From: VAZQ01 sp035552735
GTDB taxonomy: Bacteria > Pseudomonadota > Alphaproteobacteria > Rhizobiales > Xanthobacteraceae
Direction: 5' to 3'
Length of the DNA stretch: 15,016 nucleotides
Assembly (NCBI GenBank): GCA_035552735.1
Contig: DASZKX010000375.1
Coordinates: 1 to 15,016, forward strand
In this document: positions 7,757 to 15,016 of the stretch, piece after piece
Position numbering within the stretch: position 1 is the stretch's first letter
Layout of the letters: each line of letters starts with the position of its first letter
Program-made: the position numbers and the translations under genes
The notes under the pieces: generated by a model
Database searches by the model: none
Told to the model about the DNA's origin: nothing
The model's input: the letters and a program-made list of their open reading frames with translations, nothing else

Positions 7757-7879
7757 TTGGCGCCTGCATCTGGATTTGGCACATAAGCCGCGGTGGGGGC
7801 GCGTTGGCGCCTGCATCTGGATTTGGCACATAAGCCGTGGTGGGGGCGCGTTGGCGCCTGCATCTGGATTTGGCACATA
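7757..7879. repeat. 47-bp tandem repeat, about 2.6 copies
   Basis: Copies begin at 7757, 7804 and 7851, giving an exact 47-bp period. Each begins TTGGCGCCTGCATCTGGATT and continues TGGCACATAAGCCG, then a G-rich tail. Copies 1 and 2 differ at one base (CCGCGG versus CCGTGG). Copy 3 matches for 29 bases and then diverges. A weak similarity (GATTTGTGGCA) just before copy 1 may be a decayed earlier unit. The array ends 54 bp before the glnS start. The period is not a multiple of three. Confidence 0.9.
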
Positions 7880-7933
7880 GGCTTGGAAAGCAGCGCGGCG
7901 CAGAATCGCGGGCGCAAAGAAGGGCTCGAGAGC

Positions 7934-9619
<1,686 letters not shown>

Positions 9620-9734
9620 CTAACTAACGTCCGATCGGCGGCAGGGGAGGCGCAACGATAGCCCGGATCTCCCGGCAATCCGGCGGAAGGCGAAACGCTG
9701 GGCGACGAAGAGCCCAAGCGCCGCGATTGAAGGC
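9620..9734. other. Convergent glnS-lexA intergenic gap with weak hairpin
   Basis: This is 115 bp between two convergent genes. CCGGAT (9663-9668) and ATCCGG (9678-9683) form a 6-bp stem with a 9-base loop and no T-run. It might help end either transcript. Nothing else is seen. Confidence 0.35.
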
Positions 9735-10436
9735 CTAGTAGCGCCGGAACAGGCCGACCATCTTGCCCTGGATGCGCACGCGGTTGGGCGGAAGGATGCG
9801 GACCTCATAGGCGGTATTGGCCGGCTCGAGCGCGATCGAGGCGCCGCGACGGCGGAAGCGCTTCAAGGTCGCCTCCTCCTCGTCGATCAGGGCTACCACG
9901 ATATCGCCGGTGTCGGCCGCCTCAGTGCGGCGCAGGAGCGCGATGTCGCCATCCAGGATGCCGGCATCGATCATGGAATCGCCGCGCACCTCGAGGGCAA
10001 AATGCTCGCCCGAGCCGAGCATGTCGGGCGGCATGTTGATCACATGGCTCTTGGACTGGATCGCCTCGATCGGGGTGCCGGCTGCGATCCGGCCCATGAC
10101 CGGAACCGCCACCGACCGGCCGCTGTCATCGTCCGGGGCGGCGCGCACGCGCCCGAGATTGCCCTCGATCACGCTCGGGGTGAATCCCCTGGCGCGCGTT
10201 CCCCCGATGCCGTGGGCGACCGAATCGGGCAGCTTGATCACCTCTATGGCGCGCGCCCGATTGGGCAGGCGGCGGATGAAGCCGCGCTCCTCGAGCGCCG
10301 TGATCAGACGATGGATCCCGGATTTGGAGCGCAGATCGAGCGCATCCTTCATCTCGTCGAAGGAGGGCGGCACGCCCGCTTCCTTCAACCGCTCATGAAT
10401 GAAGCGCAGGAGCTCGAACTGCTTGCGTGTGAGCAT
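9735..10436 (-). CDS. lexA: SOS-response repressor LexA
   Basis: LexA represses DNA-damage genes and is inactivated by RecA-stimulated self-cleavage. The 233-residue product has a winged-helix N-terminal domain (MLTRKQFELLRFIHERL, then SFDEMKDALDLRSKSGIHRL at 25-44) and a C-terminal S24 peptidase domain. The cleavage bond is Ala119-Gly120 in VMGRIAAGTPIEA; the catalytic pair is Ser154 (RGDSM) and Lys192 (EATLKRF). The linker between domains is long, as is usual in alphaproteobacterial LexA. The start at 10436 has GGGGGA nine bases upstream. A GTTC-N7-GTTC box inside its own promoter implies autorepression. It lies downstream of the trp-moa cluster on the same strand but has its own promoter. 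Confidence 0.98.
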   Translation of the reverse strand: MLTRKQFELLRFIHERLKEAGVPPSFDEMKDALDLRSKSGIHRLITALEERGFIRRLPNRARAIEVIKLPDSVAHGIGGTRARGFTPSVIEGNLGRVRAAPDDDSGRSVAVPVMGRIAAGTPIEAIQSKSHVINMPPDMLGSGEHFALEVRGDSMIDAGILDGDIALLRRTEAADTGDIVVALIDEEEATLKRFRRRGASIALEPANTAYEVRILPPNRVRIQGKMVGLFRRY

Positions 10437-10521
10437 CTTGGTAATTCCCCCGGCTGGGCGGCGCGCCTGTCTGGAAGTCCCGATCTTGGGATTCCCGGGG
10501 CGCGCCGACGAAACAAATCAT

Positions 10522-10540
10522 GAACAGACACTATCTGTTC
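10522..10540. promoter_or_regulatory. Inverted repeat sharing a half-site with the lexA SOS box
   Basis: GAACAG (10522-10527) and CTGTTC (10535-10540) are exact inverted copies separated by seven bases. The right arm includes the first GTTC of the SOS box, and the repeat covers the predicted -10. It may add a second LexA contact or be fortuitous. Confidence 0.45.
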
Positions 10541-10556
10541 GATATGTGTTCCGCAA
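10528..10556 (-). promoter_or_regulatory. Predicted lexA promoter
   Basis: On the minus strand, TTGCGG (10556-10551) and TAGTGT (10533-10528) are separated by 17 bases, close to sigma-70 spacing and consensus. The LexA box lies in the spacer. The predicted leader is about 85 bases. Confidence 0.6.
10537..10551. promoter_or_regulatory. LexA (SOS) box, GTTC-N7-GTTC
   Basis: GTTCGATATGTGTTC is an exact match to the direct-repeat operator known for alphaproteobacterial LexA. It occupies the spacer of the predicted lexA promoter, consistent with autoregulation. Confidence 0.88.
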
Positions 10557-10656
10557 CCATTTAATTTGGCGTGAACAACTGTAGGGGCCGCAAAAGGCCG
10601 AGCTTAAGTAAGTGGAGCAGACTTTGCGGTTCCAGCTCATCGACGCTGAGCGCGCG

Positions 10657-10675
10657 CGAATCAGCTTTCGATTCG
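10657..10675 (-). terminator. Possible hairpin after moeA
   Basis: CGAATC (10657-10662) and GATTCG (10670-10675) form a 6-bp stem with a 7-base loop, 16 bases beyond the moeA stop. No T-run follows, so read-through into lexA is possible. Confidence 0.25.
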
Positions 10676-10691
10676 TCGTGACGGTAGCCCG

Positions 10692-11933
10692 CTAAAGGCT
10701 GAGCCGCAGGATGGTGCACGGGCTGCCGGCCAAGGCCGCCGGCGCATGGGGCGCGCGAACGAGCAGGCAGTCGGCGGCAGCAAGCGGCGCCAGCATGGAG
10801 CTGTCCTGGACCGGCAGCGCGGTCGCGACCTGATTTCCGTTCGGGCCCATCGTAAGCGTGGCGCGCAGGTAGTCCGCCCGCTCGTCGTTCTCCGGCAAAT
10901 CGCCGCCGAGCACGGCCGGCTCGGGCAACCGCTCCATATCGGTTCGGCCCATCAGCCGCCGGATCAGCGGCACCAGGAACAGGAACGCGCACACATAGGA
11001 CGAGACCGGATTGCCGGGCAGACCGAGCACATGCATGGCGCCGAGCCGGCCATGCAGCATCGGCCGGCCTGGACGCATGGCGATCTTCCAGAACGAGAGC
11101 GCCAGGCCTTCGCCGGCGAGCGCCTGCTGCACCAGGTCATAGTCCCCAACTGAGGCACCGCCCGAGGTGACCAGGATATCGGCACCACTCGCGCTGGCGC
11201 GCCGGATGGCGGCGACGGTCTCCGGCAGCCGATCGGGCGCAATCCCGAGATCGATGGTGTCGCAGCCTTCGCGGCTCGCCAGCGCAATGGTGGCAAAACC
11301 GTTGGAATAGACGATCTCGCCAGGGGCCGGCGTAACGCCGGGCATCACCAGCTCGTCACCGGTCGCCAGCACCGCCACTTTCGGCCGCCGGTGCACCGGC
11401 ACGGCCGGATGGTTCATGGCCGCCGCCAGCGCCAGGTCGCGATCGCTGAGACGGTGGCCGCGGTGCAACAGCACCGTGCCGGCTTTGAAGTCGAGCCCCT
11501 CGGGCCGGACATTGCGGCCCCGCCCGGTGGGCTTGCCGATCACCACGGTGTCGCCCGCGCGACTGGTGTGCTCCTGGATCACCACCGTGTCGGTGCCGCG
11601 CGGCATCACGCCGCCGGTGAAGATGCGCGCCGCCCCGCCGCTGCCGACCGTGCCGGCGAACGGGCGTCCGGCCGCCACCTCGCCGACCAGCGTGAGCGTC
11701 GCGGGCGCCGCGGCGACGTCCTCGGCGTGCACCGCATAACCGTCCATGGCGGAAACATCGGCTGGCGGCTGGGTGCGCAGCGCGCGGAGATCATCGGCCA
11801 GCACCCGGCCATGGGCTTGCGCCAGCGGTGCGGTCTCGGCCCCCAAGGGCGAGGCATCCCGCAGCACCAGGGCAAGCGCTTCCGCGACCGGCATCAACCC
11901 CACAGGCTCGATCTCCGAAGGCAAGGCGAGCAT
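10692..11933 (-). CDS. moeA: Molybdopterin molybdenumtransferase MoeA
   Basis: MoeA inserts molybdenum into adenylylated molybdopterin to make molybdenum cofactor. The 413-residue product has PADVSAMDGYAV (57-68), FTGGVMPRGTDTVV (105-118), LATGDEL (189-195), TSGGASVGDYD (256-266) and GLPGNPVSS (304-312), all MoeA/gephyrin-type signatures, plus a C-terminal domain of usual size. The start is uncertain. ATG 11933 has GAGG touching it, too close to be ideal, and lies 18 bp after moaC. ATG 11894 would give MPVAEALA, nearer to many family N-termini, with GGGG three bases upstream. It follows moaC in an apparent operon, so the two cofactor steps are made together. MogA/MoaA/MoaE are not in the window. 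Confidence 0.95.
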   Translation of the reverse strand: MLALPSEIEPVGLMPVAEALALVLRDASPLGAETAPLAQAHGRVLADDLRALRTQPPADVSAMDGYAVHAEDVAAAPATLTLVGEVAAGRPFAGTVGSGGAARIFTGGVMPRGTDTVVIQEHTSRAGDTVVIGKPTGRGRNVRPEGLDFKAGTVLLHRGHRLSDRDLALAAAMNHPAVPVHRRPKVAVLATGDELVMPGVTPAPGEIVYSNGFATIALASREGCDTIDLGIAPDRLPETVAAIRRASASGADILVTSGGASVGDYDLVQQALAGEGLALSFWKIAMRPGRPMLHGRLGAMHVLGLPGNPVSSYVCAFLFLVPLIRRLMGRTDMERLPEPAVLGGDLPENDERADYLRATLTMGPNGNQVATALPVQDSSMLAPLAAADCLLVRAPHAPAALAGSPCTILRLSL

Positions 11934-11951
11934 CCTCGCCGGGTTACTGGT

Positions 11952-12443
11952 TCAGCTGTCCTTGGCGCGATAGCGCCCCGATTTGCCGCCGCTCTTCTCG
12001 ATCAGGCGAATGCCCTCGATGCGCATACCGCGCTCGACCGCCTTCACCATGTCGTAGATGGTGAGGCAGGCGACCGACACCGCGGTCAGCGCCTCCATCT
12101 CGACGCCGGTTTGGCCGGTCACATGGGCGGTGGCGCGCACGACGAGGCCGGGCAGCTTGCGGTCCGGCGCGATGTCGACCGCGATCTTGGAGACCTGGAG
12201 GGGATGGCAGAGCGGAATGAGCTCATGGGTCCGTTTCCCCGCCATGATGCCGGCGATGCGGGCGGCGCCCAGCACATCGCCCTTCTTGGCATTGCCGGCC
12301 AGCACGAGAGCGAGGGTCGCGGCCGTCATCACCACGCGTCCTTCCGCGACCGCGATCCGGGTGGTCACGGCCTTGCCCGAGACATCGACCATGCGGGCCT
12401 CGCCGGACTTGGCGAGATGGCTGAGCTTTCCCGGGCGCGCCAC
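11952..12443 (-). CDS. moaC: Cyclic pyranopterin monophosphate synthase MoaC
   Basis: MoaC converts the MoaA product, 3',8-cyclo-GTP, into cyclic pyranopterin monophosphate early in molybdenum-cofactor synthesis. The 163-residue product is of normal length and carries MVDVSGK (18-24), KRTHELIPLCHPL (70-82), TGVEMEALTAV (112-122), DMVKA (131-135) and LIEKSGGKSG (147-156), which hold the conserved His, Glu, Asp and Lys of the active site. The start is a GTG at 12443, three bases after the trpC stop, with GGAG in the end of trpC six bases upstream. This is a tightly coupled trp-to-moa junction. The alternative ATG at MVDV would remove conserved N-terminal residues. Confidence 0.96.
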   Translation of the reverse strand: MARPGKLSHLAKSGEARMVDVSGKAVTTRIAVAEGRVVMTAATLALVLAGNAKKGDVLGAARIAGIMAGKRTHELIPLCHPLQVSKIAVDIAPDRKLPGLVVRATAHVTGQTGVEMEALTAVSVACLTIYDMVKAVERGMRIEGIRLIEKSGGKSGRYRAKDS

Positions 12444-12446
12444 GAT

Positions 12447-13274
12447 CTACTCCGCGGCGCCGAGCGGACGGGCATCGAGACGCTGCGGCGCCAGCAGCGC
12501 GCGCGTCGCGGCCTCGACATCGGCCTGGCGCATCAGGCTCTCACCCACCAGGAAGGTCGACACGCCGGCGGACGCCAGCAGGTCGCGATCGGCCGGCGTG
12601 AAGATGCCGCTTTCGCCGACCGCGATGCGGTCGTGCGGAATGAGCGGCGCCAGGCGCCGGCCGGTCGCGAGCGTGGTCTCGAAGGTCTTGAGGTTGCGAT
12701 TGTTGATGCCGATCAGCCGCGAGCGGCACCCGAGCGCGCGCTCGAGCTCGCGCTGGTCGTGGACCTCGATGAGCGCGTCCATGCCGAGCCCGAAGGCGGC
12801 GTCCTCGAGATCGCGCGCCACCATGTCGTCGACGGCGGCCATGATGATCAGGATGCAGTCCGCTCCCCAGGCCCGCGCTTCGGTCACCTGATAGGTGTCG
12901 TACATGAAGTCCTTGCGCAGCACCGGCAATTGCGTCGCCGCGCGCGCCGCCATGAGGTCGTCGGCCTTGCCCTGGAACGACGGCGCATCGGTCAAGACCG
13001 ACAGGCAACAGGCGCCGCCGCGCTCATAGGCGCGCGCCAGCGCCGGCGGATCGAAGTCCGCGCGGATCAGCCCTCTCGAGGGGCTCGCCTTCTTGATCTC
13101 GGCGATCAGCGCATGGCCCCCTTGGGCAAGCCGGCCTTCGATGGCGGCAACGAAACCGCGCGGCGCGGCCGCCGCCTTGGCGGCCGTTTCGAGGGCGGCG
13201 AGCGGACGCGCGCGCTTGGCGGCCGCGATCTCGGCACGCTTGTAGGTTTCGATCGTGACCAGAATGTCAGCCAT
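12447..13274 (-). CDS. trpC: Indole-3-glycerol phosphate synthase TrpC
   Basis: TrpC closes the indole ring, turning carboxyphenylamino-deoxyribulose phosphate into indole-3-glycerol phosphate. The 275-residue product is a monofunctional (beta/alpha)8 barrel, not fused to TrpF as in E. coli. It shows IAEIKKASPSRG (57-68), VLRKDFMYDTYQV (118-130), LIGINNRNLKTFET (187-200), ESGI (221-224) and FLVGESLM (241-248), covering the usual catalytic lysines, glutamates and phosphate-binding loop. The ATG at 13274 overlaps the end of trpD by eight bases, and moaC begins three bases after its stop. TrpF, TrpA and TrpB are not in the window, as is usual for the split trp operons of alphaproteobacteria. Confidence 0.97.
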   Translation of the reverse strand: MADILVTIETYKRAEIAAAKRARPLAALETAAKAAAAPRGFVAAIEGRLAQGGHALIAEIKKASPSRGLIRADFDPPALARAYERGGACCLSVLTDAPSFQGKADDLMAARAATQLPVLRKDFMYDTYQVTEARAWGADCILIIMAAVDDMVARDLEDAAFGLGMDALIEVHDQRELERALGCRSRLIGINNRNLKTFETTLATGRRLAPLIPHDRIAVGESGIFTPADRDLLASAGVSTFLVGESLMRQADVEAATRALLAPQRLDARPLGAAE

Positions 13275-14283
13275 TGGACACCGCGATCAGGCGGTCAAGG
13301 CGGCCTTCGGCCTCGCCGGAATCGACCGATTTGGTGGCGAGCGCAACCGCCTGCTCGAGATCCTTGGCGCGCGCCGCCACGATGAGGCCGGCGGCGGCAT
13401 TGAGGATGGCGACGTCGCGGTAGGGGCCCTTCTTGCCCTTGAGCACATCCAGCAGCGCCTGCGCATTGTCCTTGGCGTCGCCGCCCCTCAGCGCCTCCGG
13501 CTTGACCCGGGCGAGCCCGACGTCGTCCGGGCTGATCGTGAAGGTGCGCACAGTGCCGCGCTCGAGCGCCGCCACATGGGTCGGCCCGGATGTGGTGATT
13601 TCATCGAGCCCGTCGGAGCCGTGCACCACCCAGGCCGATTCGGACCCCAGATTCCGCAAGACGTGGGCCACCGGCTCGATCCAATGCCGCGAGAAGACCC
13701 CCACCATCTGGCGGCGTACGCCGGCCGGATTGGACAATGGCCCGAGCAGATTGAAGATGGTGCGGGTGCCGAGCTCGGCCCGGGTCGGACCCACGTTCTT
13801 CATCGCAGGATGGTGGGCGGGCGCGAACATGAATCCGATGCCGGCATCCCGGATGCAGCGCGCCACGCTCTCGGGCGCAAGCTCGATCGCCACCCCGAGC
13901 GCGCCCAGCACATCGGCGGCGCCCGAGCGCGAGGACAGCGCCCGGTTTCCGTGCTTGGCGACCGGCACGCCGACGCCCGCCACGATGAAGGCCGCGCAGG
14001 TCGAGATGTTGTAGGACCCCGATCCGTCGCCCCCGGTCCCGACCACATCGACGGCATCGGGCGGCGCCGCCACGCGCAGCATCTTCTCGCGCATGACCGT
14101 GACCGCACCGGTGATCTCGTCGACGGTCTCGCCGCGCACCCGCAGCGCCATCAAGAGGCCGCCCATCTGCGAGGGTGTCGCTTCACCCGACATCATGCGA
14201 TTGAAGGCCTGCGCGGCTTCCTCGCGGGTGAGCGGCGCGCCGGTGGCGGCCTTCGCAATCAAAGCCTTGAAATCGTCGCTCAC
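13267..14283 (-). CDS. trpD: Anthranilate phosphoribosyltransferase TrpD
   Basis: TrpD joins anthranilate to PRPP to give phosphoribosylanthranilate. From the chosen start the product has 338 residues, the normal family length. VVGTGGDGSGSYNIST (80-95) is the PRPP/anthranilate glycine-rich loop, followed by KHGNRALSSRSGAADVLGAL (110-129), and later RTIFNLLGPLSNPA. I chose GTG 14283 because GAGGG sits five bases before it and the protein then begins MSDDFKALIAKAATG, as in relatives. A GTG at 14304 would add seven residues with no good ribosome site. Unlike E. coli, it is not fused to TrpG. It overlaps trpC and follows trpG after a repeat-filled 78-bp gap. Confidence 0.96.
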   Translation of the reverse strand: MSDDFKALIAKAATGAPLTREEAAQAFNRMMSGEATPSQMGGLLMALRVRGETVDEITGAVTVMREKMLRVAAPPDAVDVVGTGGDGSGSYNISTCAAFIVAGVGVPVAKHGNRALSSRSGAADVLGALGVAIELAPESVARCIRDAGIGFMFAPAHHPAMKNVGPTRAELGTRTIFNLLGPLSNPAGVRRQMVGVFSRHWIEPVAHVLRNLGSESAWVVHGSDGLDEITTSGPTHVAALERGTVRTFTISPDDVGLARVKPEALRGGDAKDNAQALLDVLKGKKGPYRDVAILNAAAGLIVAARAKDLEQAVALATKSVDSGEAEGRLDRLIAVSNG

Positions 14284-14288
14284 GATTG

Positions 14289-14293
14289 CCCTC
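14289..14293 (-). promoter_or_regulatory. Ribosome binding site choosing the trpD GTG start
   Basis: Read on the minus strand, GAGGG precedes the GTG at 14283 by five bases. It lies inside the reading frame of the longer alternative start at 14304 and favours the shorter product. Confidence 0.65.
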
Positions 14294-14316
14294 GCCTGCA
14301 GCACTTTTGCATTGTC

Positions 14317-14360
14317 GCATATTTCGGACGGAAAACCGGATCCACTTTTCCTGAAAATGC
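14317..14360. repeat. Palindromic intergenic repeat between trpG and trpD
   Basis: Outer arms GCATATTTC (14317-14325) and GAAAATGC (14353-14360) and inner arms GGAAAA (14330-14335) and TTTTCC (14346-14351) are nested inverted repeats around a centre containing GGATCC. On the minus strand it begins GCATTTTCAGGAAAAGTGGA. This matches my recollection of a palindromic element scattered through Rhizobiales genomes. It starts one base after the trpG stop codon and fills most of the gap. Confidence 0.7.
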
Positions 14361-14361
14361 T

Positions 14362-14997
14362 CTACCGGGTCGCGCGCTGCCGGCTTTGCGCCCGGCGTGC
14401 CGTCCGTCTGCCCGTCGCGGCGTTCCAAGCCGCCGCGATGTCGAGAAAGTTCTTGAGGATGAGATGGCCGTGCTCGGAGGCGATGCTTTCCGGGTGAAAC
14501 TGCACGCCGTGCACCGGCAGCCGGGCATGCGCCAGCCCCATGATCAAGCGGTCATCGGTCTCCGCCACCACCGCGAGATCGGCAGGCAAGCTTTTGGGCT
14601 CCACCACCAGCGAATGGTAGCGGGTCGCGTGGAAAGGCCCATTGATGCCCACGAACACGCCGGCGCCCTGGTGCTTGATCTGCGAGAGCTTGCCGTGCAC
14701 CGGCACCGGCGCCCGCACCACCTCGCCGCCGAAAACCTGCCCGATCGCCTGATGGCCGAGGCAGACCCCGAAGATCGGGATACGGGCCGAAGCCTGCTTG
14801 ATGAGATCGAGGCAGATGCCGGCATCGTTCGGGGTACGAGGGCCGGGCGACAGCACGATGGCGTCCGGATCGGCCGCGATCACCTCCTCGGTCGCGATCT
14901 TGTCGTTGCGATGGACCTCGACCTCAGCCCCGAGCCCACCCAGATAGTGGAACAGGTTGAAGGTGAAGCTATCATAGTTGTCGATGAGAACGATCAT
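14362..14997 (-). CDS. trpG: Anthranilate synthase component II (glutamine amidotransferase) TrpG
   Basis: TrpG releases ammonia from glutamine for TrpE to make anthranilate from chorismate. The 211-residue class I amidotransferase has LIDNYDSFTFNL (4-15), VLSPGPRTPNDAG (48-60), the nucleophile Cys79 in GVCLGHQAIG, and the His168/Glu170 pair in VQFHPESIAS. Relatives usually end near residue 190-195; here an Arg/Ala-rich tail of about 20 residues follows, and its stop codon abuts a palindromic repeat. The start at 14997 fits the family N-terminus although no strong Shine-Dalgarno precedes it in the 19 bases left. TrpE is expected upstream, outside the window. A PabA role in folate synthesis is possible as a second use. 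Confidence 0.95.
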   Translation of the reverse strand: MIVLIDNYDSFTFNLFHYLGGLGAEVEVHRNDKIATEEVIAADPDAIVLSPGPRTPNDAGICLDLIKQASARIPIFGVCLGHQAIGQVFGGEVVRAPVPVHGKLSQIKHQGAGVFVGINGPFHATRYHSLVVEPKSLPADLAVVAETDDRLIMGLAHARLPVHGVQFHPESIASEHGHLILKNFLDIAAAWNAATGRRTARRAQSRQRATR

Positions 14998-15016
14998 GTG
15001 ACTTGCAGTTTTCGAG

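Larger units (their letters stand above)
7587..7933. other. Divergent gltX-glnS intergenic region with repeats
   Basis: This 347-bp stretch has no convincing gene. It holds an imperfect palindrome (7611-7653) near gltX, about 100 bp of unremarkable sequence, a 47-bp tandem repeat (7757-7879) and the glnS leader with AAGAAGGG about ten bases before the ATG. Promoters for both genes should lie here, but I could not fix a -35/-10 pair with confidence. Open frames crossing the repeat on both strands come from the repeat lacking stop codons. Confidence 0.75.

Noticed and set aside
7757..7879. Short CRISPR array
   Set aside because: The repeats are contiguous 47-bp tandem units without unique spacers, and no cas gene is near.
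7774..7886. Sigma-54-like TGGCAC elements in the 47-bp repeat
   Set aside because: TGGCAC is present in each unit, but TTGC does not occur at the required spacing. The nearest match, in copy 3, is off by one base and imperfect.
10561..10992. 143-codon minus-strand frame ending in a Leu-rich tail within the moeA-lexA gap
   Set aside because: It begins inside moeA in another frame and has no ribosome site of its own. MoeA ends normally, so this is not evidence of a frameshift.
11391..13385. 664-codon open frame on the + strand opposite moeA, moaC and trpC
   Set aside because: It is antisense to three well-identified genes, with His/Arg/Gly-rich composition and no motif. It is a shadow frame.

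Overview
The window is about 15 kb of gene-dense, GC-rich chromosome. It looks like an alphaproteobacterium, most likely of the Rhizobiales/Hyphomicrobiales type. The grounds are a bamA-lpxD-fabZ-lpxA-lpxI-lpxB order with LpxI in place of LpxH, a GTTC-N7-GTTC LexA box in front of lexA, a trpG-trpD-trpC-moaC-moeA-lexA cluster, and intergenic palindromes that resemble dispersed rhizobial repeats. Every recognisable protein is a housekeeping enzyme. I found no phage, transposase, toxin, defence or secondary-metabolite gene.

Positions 1-4634 (+ strand) hold the end of bamA and then lpxD, fabZ, lpxA, lpxI and lpxB. The last three junctions overlap by stop/start codons or nearly so. This is an outer-membrane assembly and lipid A operon, with fabZ drawing on the same hydroxyacyl-ACP pool.

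Positions 4661-7586 (- strand) hold gltA (citrate synthase) and gltX (glutamyl-tRNA synthetase), convergent with lpxB. A 24-bp perfect palindrome lies just upstream of gltA. Positions 7587-7933 are a 347-bp divergent intergenic region with a rhizobial-type imperfect palindrome and a 47-bp tandem repeat (about 2.6 copies). Positions 7934-9619 (+) encode glnS, a glutaminyl-tRNA synthetase, which is unusual for an alphaproteobacterium. It sits where I recall comEC in related genomes.

Positions 9735-10436 (-) encode the SOS repressor LexA, with a convincing self-regulated promoter at 10522-10556. Positions 10692-14997 (-) read, in transcription order, trpG, trpD, trpC, moaC, moeA: three tryptophan-pathway enzymes followed by two molybdenum-cofactor enzymes. 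trpD, trpC and moaC are nearly contiguous. The trpG-trpD gap is filled by a palindromic repeat that begins right at the trpG stop codon.

The points worth a second look are the glnS acquisition and its repeat-containing upstream region, the palindrome before gltA, the two palindromic repeats, and the compound LexA operator. I do not see an undescribed multi-gene system here.
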